42,858 nucleotides of DNA from an uncultured Muribaculaceae bacterium (GTDB lineage: Bacteria > Bacteroidota > Bacteroidia > Bacteroidales > Muribaculaceae). The notes below the pieces were generated by a model, which saw nothing but the letters and a program-made list of their open reading frames with translations, was not told the DNA's origin and did no database searches. The stretch covers positions 1-42,858 of the forward strand of contig CAJTJV010000026.1 in the NCBI GenBank assembly GCA_910576775.1, given 5' to 3'. The translations under genes were made by a program, and so were the position numbers. Positions 32,574 to 40,700 of this stretch are shown in pieces (within the stretch, counting starts at the first letter, position 1; each line of letters starts with the position of its first letter).

Positions 32574-33422
32574 ATGAAAACTATAGAGTATTCGGAATTT
32601 GGTGGCGAACGGCCACTTTTCGGTGAGCATGATCTGTTGCTTCGCAATGTTATTATCCATGCCGGTGAGTCTGCGCTGAAAGTATGCCGCAATATAAAGG
32701 CGGAGCACTGCCGGTTCGAAGGTAAGTATCCCTTCTGGCATGTGGACGGTTTTCGTATAGATAATTGTATTTTTACGGAAGGCGCCCGTGCCGCCCTGTG
32801 GTATTCGCGCAATCTCGTTATGAGCCATACTCGGATAGACGCTCCCAAAATGTTCCGCGAGATGCAGAATCTGAAACTCAGCTTTGTCGATATTCCCGAT
32901 GCACAGGAAACACTTTGGCACTGCTCGGGCGTAGAACTTGAACATGTTGATGTAAGCAACGCCGACTATCTGTTTTTGCACGGTGCCGACATACGCATAA
33001 GCCATTACCGTCAGAAAGGAAATTATTCCTTTCAATATTGTCGCAATGTCGATATTGAGGATGCTGTAATCCATTCTAAGGATGCTTTCTGGAATACCGA
33101 GAATGTGACAATCCGCAATTCCGAGATTCATGGCGAGTACCTCGGCTGGCATTCCCGCGGGCTGCATCTTGTTAACTGCCATATATCAGGTACTCAGCCT
33201 TTATGCTACTGTTGCGGTCTTGTTCTTGAAAATTGTACTTTCGACACGGACTGCGACCTCGCTTTCGAGGATAGTGATGTGACAGCAACAATAACCACAC
33301 CTGTAAGGAGCATCAAGAATCCGCGTACAGGCCGCATAGAGGTGCCTGTCGTCGGCGAGATTATTCTTGACGGCCATGTGCGGGAGCCTGCCGATTGTGA
33401 GATTATTATTACCGGCAAATGA
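32574..33422 (+). CDS. DUF3737 right-handed beta-helix protein
   Basis: 282 residues from ATG 32574 (TTG at 32562 less likely). Short repeats of the type 'n..i.nc.f.g...lwy...' build a parallel beta-helix: VCRNIKAEHCRFEGKYPFWHVDGFRIDNCIFTEGARAALWYSRNLVMSHTRI, and again FQYCRNVDIEDAVIHSKDAFWNTENVTIRNSEIHGEYLGWHSRGLHLVNC. This matches the DUF3737 family, whose function is unknown. No signal peptide, so probably cytoplasmic despite a fold often found in secreted enzymes. Its stop overlaps the start of the next gene by ATGA, a pairing worth noting. Confidence 0.87.
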   Translation: MKTIEYSEFGGERPLFGEHDLLLRNVIIHAGESALKVCRNIKAEHCRFEGKYPFWHVDGFRIDNCIFTEGARAALWYSRNLVMSHTRIDAPKMFREMQNLKLSFVDIPDAQETLWHCSGVELEHVDVSNADYLFLHGADIRISHYRQKGNYSFQYCRNVDIEDAVIHSKDAFWNTENVTIRNSEIHGEYLGWHSRGLHLVNCHISGTQPLCYCCGLVLENCTFDTDCDLAFEDSDVTATITTPVRSIKNPRTGRIEVPVVGEIILDGHVREPADCEIIITGK

Positions 33423-34603
33423 TGGACTACAAGACTCTTTTCGACTGTGGCGTGGACCGCACAAAAAGCGATTCATATAAATGGGACGCCTCGATGTCCG
33501 ATAATGTTCTCCCTCTGTGGGTCGCGGATATGGATTTCGCCACAGCTCCCGTTATAATTGACGCGCTGAAGAGGCGGGTGGCCAACGGGGCTTTCGGTTA
33601 TGTGCGTGTTCCTGATGCATACTATGAAGCGGTGACAACATGGTTCAGCCGACGCCATGGCTGGTGTATCGACCGAAACCATATAATTTATACCAGTGGC
33701 GTAGTTCCGGCTCTTTCGGCTGTCATAAAAGCCCTGACCGAGCCTGGCGACAAGGTGATTGTGCAGTCGCCTGTCTATAACTGTTTCTTTTCCTCTATCC
33801 GCAATAACGGATGTGAGACGCTTGAAAACCGTCTTATTTTTACAGACGACAGCTACCGCATGGATTTTGACGGTCTGCGCCAGTGCTGTGCAGATCCGCG
33901 TGCGAAACTGTTGTTGCTGTGTAATCCCGCAAATCCTGTCGGACGTGTGTGGACACGCGACGAACTTATTACGTTGGCTGAGATATGCCGGGACAACAAT
34001 GTAACCGTTGTTTCCGATGAGATTCATTGTGAGCTTGTATATGATAGGCCATATACTCCATACGCCATATTGCCCGAAGAATTTACTGCTCGGTCGGTGA
34101 GCTGCATATCCCCGAGCAAAGCTTTCAATACTGCCGGTCTGCAGATTGCCAATATTGTCGTCCCGGATGCCTTAATGCGCTATCAAATCGATAAGGCAAT
34201 AAACGTCAACGAGGTATGTGATGTCAATCCATTTGGCGTTGCTGCCGCGATAGCTGCATATAATGAAGGCGGCGAATGGCTTGAGGCACTCGTCGCCTAT
34301 CTGTACGACAATTATAAAATGATGCGTTCTTTCTGCGCCGAGCATTTCCCTGAGCTACCTATATGCCGTCTCGAAGGTACATACCTGGTGTGGATGGATT
34401 GTCGTACACTTGGTATGAACTCGGTAGAACTTGAAAAGCGGCTGTTGGATGAGACCGGGTTATGGCTCAATGCAGGAAGCATGTACGGCGAATCAGGAGA
34501 AGGTTTTATGCGCTGGAATATCGCATGCCCGCATAGCCGGCTTGTTGACGCTCTTGGGCGTTTTTGCAGTTTTGTCAGTCGATACCGACAAAATCCCAGG
34601 TAA
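33419..34603 (+). CDS. MalY/PatB-type PLP-dependent C-S lyase or aminotransferase
   Basis: 394 residues, fold type I class I/II aminotransferase. The N-terminus LPLWVADMDFATAPVI is the signature of the MalY/PatB subgroup (cystathionine beta-lyase activity), followed by FGYV, the PLP-site residues CNPANPVGRVW and VVSDEIHCELV, and Lys234 in SPSKAFNTAGLQ that forms the Schiff base. C-terminal R in FMRWNIACP binds the carboxylate. Likely cleaves cystathionine or cysteine conjugates. It is coupled to the DUF3737 gene by ATGA; a second ATG follows immediately at 33422. The 3' end overlaps the convergent phosphoesterase gene by 29 bp. Confidence 0.9.
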   Translation: MMDYKTLFDCGVDRTKSDSYKWDASMSDNVLPLWVADMDFATAPVIIDALKRRVANGAFGYVRVPDAYYEAVTTWFSRRHGWCIDRNHIIYTSGVVPALSAVIKALTEPGDKVIVQSPVYNCFFSSIRNNGCETLENRLIFTDDSYRMDFDGLRQCCADPRAKLLLLCNPANPVGRVWTRDELITLAEICRDNNVTVVSDEIHCELVYDRPYTPYAILPEEFTARSVSCISPSKAFNTAGLQIANIVVPDALMRYQIDKAINVNEVCDVNPFGVAAAIAAYNEGGEWLEALVAYLYDNYKMMRSFCAEHFPELPICRLEGTYLVWMDCRTLGMNSVELEKRLLDETGLWLNAGSMYGESGEGFMRWNIACPHSRLVDALGRFCSFVSRYRQNPR

Positions 34604-35378
34604 ACTCTCCGTCGGGGGCTACTGTAAGGAGGCGGAATCCGCGCGGACGATAATCGAAATTGGCGCTTGTGTTTTCGGCGTTAAGGATATGGACGCCGCC
34701 GTATTCGTTATGAGCCGTCATATGGGTGTGTCCGGCAAGCCATAGCCGGCATCCTGCTTCAGCTACCTTTATCAGCAGACTGCGGCGTGAATCCTTGTGG
34801 AGATTGAAATATTCGTCTTCTTCGTCTATCTCTGTTTTGAAAGGCGGTACATGCGACAGTATAATAACCGGTTTGTCTGCCTCGCTGGCTTCCCGCAGCG
34901 CTTTATCGAATTTTGCCTCGTGGGCGGCAACTTCATCGGCCGGACCGCCACGCAGGAGCATGGAATTAATCGATATTATTGAGCGTCCTTTGCAGTCTGT
35001 TGTTGAGAAATCAGCGCCGAAAGCGTCGCGGTAACGTTTGAGTCCCTTTACCGATACCGGTTCGGTGAGATCATGATTGCCGGGAGTATAGACCACCGGA
35101 ACCTTGAAGGCGGAGGCCGCTTCTTTGAACGTCGCTATGTCAGCAGAGTCCATTTTGTTTACCATGTCGCCGGCTATAAGCACTATGTCGGGACGCATGT
35201 CGTTGATTATTGCTATTTCGCGGCGGAAGGCATCAAGGTCGTATTCGAATTTCTCTGGACCGTAGAACCCTAACTGAGGATCGCATACATGGGCTATGCG
35301 CAGGGTGTCGGTCGGCATGGCGTTGCCTGTCAGGGGTAATGTCATAAGAATCAGAATGACGGTTAAGATTTTTTTCAT
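34575..35378 (-). CDS. Secreted calcineurin-like (CPPED1-type) metallophosphoesterase
   Basis: 267 residues with a signal peptide (MKKILTVILILMTLPLTGNA). The five metal motifs are present: HVCDPQLGF (D, with Q in place of the usual H, as in the CPPED1/DPQ subgroup), LIAGDMVNK, YTPGNHDL, LSHVPPF and LAGHTHM. Two divalent metals hydrolyse a phosphomonoester or diester in the periplasm; substrate unknown. It is convergent with, and overlaps, the MalY/PatB-type gene. A strong terminator of the next minus-strand gene lies just upstream of its start. Confidence 0.92.
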   Translation of the reverse strand: MKKILTVILILMTLPLTGNAMPTDTLRIAHVCDPQLGFYGPEKFEYDLDAFRREIAIINDMRPDIVLIAGDMVNKMDSADIATFKEAASAFKVPVVYTPGNHDLTEPVSVKGLKRYRDAFGADFSTTDCKGRSIISINSMLLRGGPADEVAAHEAKFDKALREASEADKPVIILSHVPPFKTEIDEEDEYFNLHKDSRRSLLIKVAEAGCRLWLAGHTHMTAHNEYGGVHILNAENTSANFDYRPRGFRLLTVAPDGEFTWDFVGID

Positions 35379-35387
35379 GGCTTTTTT

Positions 35388-35430
35388 TAAAAAAAGGACC
35401 GACCAGACATTATGTCTTTGCGTCGGTCCG
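35388..35430 (-). terminator. Rho-independent terminator of the 35454-36335 gene
   Basis: On the minus strand GGACCGAC (complement of 35422-35429), an inner AGACAT/ATGTCT stem, GTCGGTCC (complement of 35396-35403), then TTTTTTT. Confidence 0.85.
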
Positions 35431-35453
35431 TTTATTATTTTATTACTTTTCTG

Positions 35454-36335
35454 TCAGTCTTCTTCAGTTTTAGGCACGTCTGTGAAAGAGCCGTTGGCGC
35501 TTACCGTGAATTCAGACCCGGGTACGGATCCGGGTGTGCAATCGAATACAAGGGAGAAGCCTCGTAGAGGATCGAGAGTGCCTGAGAGATTGGAGATGGG
35601 GTATTTATCGTTAGGAGCATCGCCAACATAAGGTTTAAGCTCATCGGCGCTAAATATAACAGAGTTGCCGCGCATGGTGAAAGGAATGTTCCTGAGGTTA
35701 AAATTCATCTTGGGCATACCTTCTACGAAGCGAACGTCACGCATGGCGATTTCAAGTATTTTCTTGGAAGCATCAATGTTGAATATGTAGAATGTCTCTT
35801 TGGTTGAGCTGGACGTGTTGGGTCCGTTGCATATTGTCGTGCCGGCGACAAACTGGATGCAACGGGTGATATATACGGTATATTTGGAGTTCACGGTAAA
35901 CGATACTGACAGTGCGGGCTGATATTCAGCCGTGATTCCGTTGCCAATCTGACGTTCAAGCAGACGGAGTTCCAGGTTGGTGATCGAAGGGCCACTGAAA
36001 GAACCGGTGTCTACTGTGATGTTGTTAGACTTGATGATGTACCAGCTGTCATTCTGTGTTATAGGAAGCTCGGTGAACTTTAACTGGTTGTATGACGAGC
36101 CGTCGGGGAGTTTAAGTCCGGTTATTATAACCTCGGAGTTGCCTTGTGTGTAATTAATTGCGATACCAACGCTTAATCCGTCGTTGATTTCGTTTGCGTC
36201 CGTCGTATTGTCTATTACATTGGAGAAGCAGCCGGGTAAGTTCTGCGTTATTACCCAGTCGTTAGTGGTAGTCTTGCATGAACTTGTGATTAATGCTGCA
36301 AAGAGAGCGAGTGCTAAATAAAGTTTTGTCTTCAT
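35454..36335 (-). CDS. Lipoprotein of unknown function
   Basis: 293 residues with a lipoprotein signal (MKTKLYLALALFAALITSSC, lipobox ITSSC). The mature protein is beta-rich (DGLSVGIAINYTQGNSEVIITGLKLP, NLELRLLERQIGNGITAEYQPALSVSFTVNSKYTVYI) and ends in KTEED. It resembles Bacteroidales lipoproteins of the DUF4840/DUF4925 kind in general layout, but I cannot assign a family. It is alone on its transcript, with its own promoter and terminator. Confidence 0.8.
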   Translation of the reverse strand: MKTKLYLALALFAALITSSCKTTTNDWVITQNLPGCFSNVIDNTTDANEINDGLSVGIAINYTQGNSEVIITGLKLPDGSSYNQLKFTELPITQNDSWYIIKSNNITVDTGSFSGPSITNLELRLLERQIGNGITAEYQPALSVSFTVNSKYTVYITRCIQFVAGTTICNGPNTSSSTKETFYIFNIDASKKILEIAMRDVRFVEGMPKMNFNLRNIPFTMRGNSVIFSADELKPYVGDAPNDKYPISNLSGTLDPLRGFSLVFDCTPGSVPGSEFTVSANGSFTDVPKTEED

Positions 36336-36354
36336 TACTATGGTTTTTATAATG

Positions 36355-36386
36355 CAAAGATAATATTATAAGGTCGAACTGACAAA
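36355..36386 (-). promoter_or_regulatory. Promoter of the 35454-36335 lipoprotein gene
   Basis: On the minus strand TTTG (complement of 36383-36386), 20 bp, TATCTTTG (complement of 36355-36362); start codon 19 bp further. Confidence 0.7.
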
Positions 36387-36420
36387 TCATAGCGCAGTTT
36401 GAACGAAAACTAAACAAAAA

Positions 36421-36562
36421 TTTGCATATGTGAAGATTCCTTTGTATTTTTGCACAAGAAGATTTTAAGTAGACCATATTTGAATCTTATTTGATAAAGA
36501 AATAATGTTTTTATAGATTGTAGATTATCGGAGGGCTCTGTCGTGAGATACAGCCCTTTTTT
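36421..36562 (+). ncRNA. Candidate small RNA between divergent genes
   Basis: A consensus promoter (TTTG 36421-36424, 20 bp, TATTTTTG 36445-36452) is followed about 80 bp later by a hairpin GGG(CT)CTGT...ACAGCCC and a T-run (36532-36562). No ORF longer than a few codons lies between. The predicted RNA is about 100 nt and starts near 36459. Not matched to any family I know. Confidence 0.5.
36532..36562 (+). terminator. Rho-independent terminator of the candidate small RNA
   Basis: GGGCTCTGT pairs with ACAGCCC with a two-base bulge across an 8-nt loop, then TTTTTT. Confidence 0.6.
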
Positions 36563-36615
36563 GTAACCTTCTGTCTTTTATTTGTTATTGTTTTTTAATT
36601 TTATCGACGAAATTA

Positions 36616-36647
36616 TTTGTATATTGTATTTAATTAATATATATTTG
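36616..36647 (+). promoter_or_regulatory. Promoter of the 36679 gene and RHS gene
   Basis: TTTG (36616-36619), 20 bp, TATATTTG (36640-36647), 31 bp before the start codon. Confidence 0.65.
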
Positions 36648-36678
36648 CGAAAATATTAATTTAATTAAATCTTCTGCC

Positions 36679-37713
36679 ATGAAAAAACTGCTATTGTCAG
36701 CTGTGATATTATTCATTGCGTGGGCGGTTTCGGCGGAAAAGGTCAGTTTTCCTGTAGCCGTAGCTCCGCTCAGAGGCGATATTTTGGGGTATGCGTCATG
36801 GGATTTCTCGCAGAACGGATTGATTGACGACAATGCAAGGACATCGGTCTGCTTATACGGCGATTCTCTGTTGTCCGAGATTTATGAAGGTCGGCGATAT
36901 TGGTATAATACGAGCCTTGATACGCTTTCTTTTCTTGGCGAGGAAGACCGGCTGACATCCATTGTCCTTGACGCTCCGGCCTATGTTGCCTCCACTCCTC
37001 TGGATTTTGGTATAAACAATGCCGGTGTCGGGTTTGAGGCGCGAGGCGAGGGCGCCGGCCGCCGGTTCGATATCCGTGAGCAGGGTCGGCTCGAATTTGC
37101 AAGTTCCACGCGGCCGGGTGTCCTGATTCTCTCTCTCGGCGATACCATTGAAAATGTCCTCTTAACCAGAGAACGCCGGCATGTCACCGCCACTTTCCCC
37201 GATGACAGTCTGTCTCGAGCCTCTCATCTGATTGTGGAGCTATACCGATGGTACGGCATTGACGGCTGCGCTTCTCTGATTCCGATTGCAGTCCAAAGGA
37301 CTATATACAAATCACAGTCGCTTTCGTCTGGTGCAGTGCCGTCTTCATCGGTGGCATACCTTCCCGAAACGGCCGGGGCAGGACGGCAGCAAAATAACGA
37401 TGATTGTTCCGATAAAAATGATTCGGAGCTTGATGCGATAGAGGTCGCGTTGGAAGCTGCTGTCATCACCTGTGACGGCCGGACTGTATCTGTAAGTGTG
37501 AAGATGCCTCAGTCTGGGCTTACTCTTTCGCTCGATATTGTGGATGCCGCCGGGCGTCTGTATCTGCATGAGAGCTGTATTTCGAGCGGCGCGACGGATG
37601 AAATGTCGCTTGACTGCTCCGGTCTTCGCGCCGGGCAGTATCTCGCCGTAGTAAGCGTCGAGAATTTTACCGTGGTGCCCAATAAGAAACTTGTTATAAT
37701 ACGGGGAGGATGA
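36679..37713 (+). CDS. Secreted protein of unknown function, upstream partner of the RHS gene
   Basis: 344 residues with a signal peptide (MKKLLLSAVILFIAWAVSA). The middle part is beta-rich and contains no named domain; a low-complexity stretch (SSGAVPSSSVAYLPETAGAGRQQNNDDCSDKNDSELD) separates it from a C-terminal block VSVSVKMPQSGLTLSLDIVDAAGRLYLHE...LRAGQYLAVVSVENFTVVPNKKLVI. That block has the shape of the Bacteroidetes type IX sorting/Por tail ('d..G......l....aG.Y.v.v.......kl.i'), though in a degenerate form. The stop overlaps the RHS start by ATGA, so the two are co-translated and may act together at the cell surface. Confidence 0.8.
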   Translation: MKKLLLSAVILFIAWAVSAEKVSFPVAVAPLRGDILGYASWDFSQNGLIDDNARTSVCLYGDSLLSEIYEGRRYWYNTSLDTLSFLGEEDRLTSIVLDAPAYVASTPLDFGINNAGVGFEARGEGAGRRFDIREQGRLEFASSTRPGVLILSLGDTIENVLLTRERRHVTATFPDDSLSRASHLIVELYRWYGIDGCASLIPIAVQRTIYKSQSLSSGAVPSSSVAYLPETAGAGRQQNNDDCSDKNDSELDAIEVALEAAVITCDGRTVSVSVKMPQSGLTLSLDIVDAAGRLYLHESCISSGATDEMSLDCSGLRAGQYLAVVSVENFTVVPNKKLVIIRGG

Positions 37714-40700
37714 AGGTGGGTGGGCGGATATTGCTTTTTCTGTCGGCTGTGTTGGCGGCCGTGGGGGCTGTCGCGCAGACGTCTTCGGAGCTGATGATTT
37801 CACCTCAGACGAGCGAGATTATCACTCCTACTCCGACGAGCGCGCAGCAGATACACTATCAGAGTCCGCAGCCGTCACTCGCCACCGGTGCCGTCAACCT
37901 GTCTGTTCCTTTATATACGATAGAGGCCGAAGGGCTGTCGATTCCTTTTACCCTTAGCTATCATACCTCCGGTATCAAGCCTCTGGACGACCCTAATCCT
38001 TGCGGCTATGGATGGTCGCTGCTGCCCGCGCTCAAGATTACAAGAACCATCCGGGGGCGCGCGGATGAGAAATTCGAATATTGGGGGGATAAATTGCTCG
38101 GGCCTCCTGAAATTCCGGATCCAAAAGTTGCCTATGCATGTATGGCACGAACAGTTCCGGCTCTCGGAAATTTTCGTGACGAAATTCGCGAAAGATATGA
38201 TGCAGAAAAGGACATATTCACTATTTCATTGCCATCCGGCACGTATAACAGAATATATCACAAGAACGATGACGGCAGTGTGTCTTTCATAGGCGGAGGT
38301 GCCGATGATGAAATTGTAGTCACAGCGGATGCCGATTTACATGATTTTTATGTACGGGATGCACAAGGTTTCACTTATCATTTCGGAGATAAGTATATTG
38401 AAAAGCCCGTAAAAGGTTCTGATGATTTCTCTTATTCCCCTACCTGCTGGGGTATAATCGACATTGGGTTACCCTCGAGTAGCAGGATTGATTTTAACTG
38501 GACACAATATAGTCCTCCATACAAAATTATAGTTGGAGGTGATACTTATTGTGACATGTTTGATGCGAATTTTGGGTCGAATTGTGGTCCCCAAGAATCC
38601 TTATTCGTTAAAAGTGAAGCCCTATACAACCTGTATTCCAATGTTCCAGGCATATACACTAATAGGATTACTCTTTCTAAAGTAACTTTTCCCGGCGGAA
38701 CTGTAAACATTGACTACACGGACGGAATGATAACTTACTTTAAAGTGGTCTCGGACACTAACATAGTCAAAACTATCTGGATGCGGCATGGCACAGGAAA
38801 AGTGGAATCTTTGTTCTTGAAAGAGGTCAACATATCGGGAGAAGGCTCCTATAAATTTGATTATGATCCACAACGTTTTGAGGATAAATACTTACTGCAC
38901 AGACAGGATTGGTGGGGCTACTATAACGGAAAGAGTCCGTATGGCACACCCGGTGAATATTGTCTAACTCCATATCTGGAATTCCAGGCTTATTATCATA
39001 CAGACCTATGCGGGTTTAAGCCCCTGAAAAGCAAAATAGGTCATGCAAACAGAACTGTGGATGAGGTAGCCATGCAAGCCGGCATATTGAAAAAGATTAC
39101 CTATCCAACCGGTGGTTTTTCCACTTTCGAGTACGAGACTCACCGTTTTCCGGCAACAAAAGAGTTCTATAGCGATGAATTGATTTCGAATACAGACCCC
39201 AAGCTTGATAAAGGTGGCGGATTGAGAGTTACGAAAATATGTACATATGCGGAGAGCGACGACCCCCGTCCGCATGTAAGGACGTATCAATATGATTCGG
39301 TAAATGTTACAGCAGTACCGTCAGCCGCTACATTTGTATCTGTATCACCTGCCATAGGTTTATATAAAGATTTATTTACAGGTGAGTATAAAACGAGACG
39401 ATACAGACGTTTTCATGTAGGATATTGCTCAGATTACATGCAGAATCATATCGGAGAGGAAGCAATATGGTACAGCAAGGTGACGGAATTATACGGAGAA
39501 GGTAAAATAGTACATCGCTTTGGTTATTCAGCACCTAAAAGCGAAGAAACCCGTCTCTTTGGAAAATTGTTTCCGCGTAATTTATATAATATATTTACAC
39601 ATGGTATTTTACCTTTAACCAAAGAGATTTATGAAATAGCAGATGGTGTATATAAGAAAATAGAAAGCATTACATTCGAATACGAAAAGCTTAATAAGTC
39701 ATCCATTATTAATGCGCATATTCAGCGCATCATCATTAATACTGTAGGTCCGGATGGGGATATTCCCGACTTTGTTAATGGCACCTACGCCAGACACCTT
39801 CTTTCCGATAACGGTTTTGGATGGGCAGATTATTTTATCAACATCTACCGAAACGGTTTTTTTGATGGAGAACATCCCTATGAGGTTAATAACTATCCCA
39901 TCCATCTCCAGTCCGACCGTTTGAAATCGAAAACGGTGACGCAGCATCTCGAGAACGGCGATTTCTCCCGCACCGAAACCTACACTTACAAACCGTGGAC
40001 GTCGATTGTCACATCGGTGGAGACTACCACATCCGCTGACAAGCGCACCGAGCGTATCGACATCATTTATCCGTCAGAATCGGGGTCCGATGCGGAATGC
40101 GCCATGATAGATGCCAATATAATAGGCGTCCCCGTGCAGACAACCTACACCTTCGGCAGCGCCTCCGTGGCAGTCCGCCGGGATATGGCGAGATACGGCA
40201 ACAGGGTATTCCGTCCGGCCGGGGAATGGCAGTCACGAGGGACAAATGAATGGCTTGTCGGCAGCTATGATTACGACAGCCACGGTAATCTGCGTCAGTA
40301 CACAGGCATGGATTTCGTGCCAACAACCTATCTGTGGGGATACTCATACCGGCATCCTGTCTACAGCATCAGAGGCATCACTTTTAAGGAAATCAGACAG
40401 CTGAATTCATCAAGCGTACTCAATGGTTCTGCTGAAACCGAAGAAATCAAACTCCCCGCTTACAACGGATACCGGATGCTTGTCACCAAAGCCTTGTGGA
40501 AGCCTCTTGTCGGCATGACGTCGCTCTGTCAGCCATGCGGACTTACAACTACTTATGATTACGATTATGCGGGGCGCCTTGTCCGTGAGTCCATCGACGG
40601 CTACGGACCAGTAAAGGAATACAGCTACCATATCGATGCTTATAACTGGCAGACCCGGAAATATGGCTTGAACTATACTACGCACAGCATCTATCAGAAT

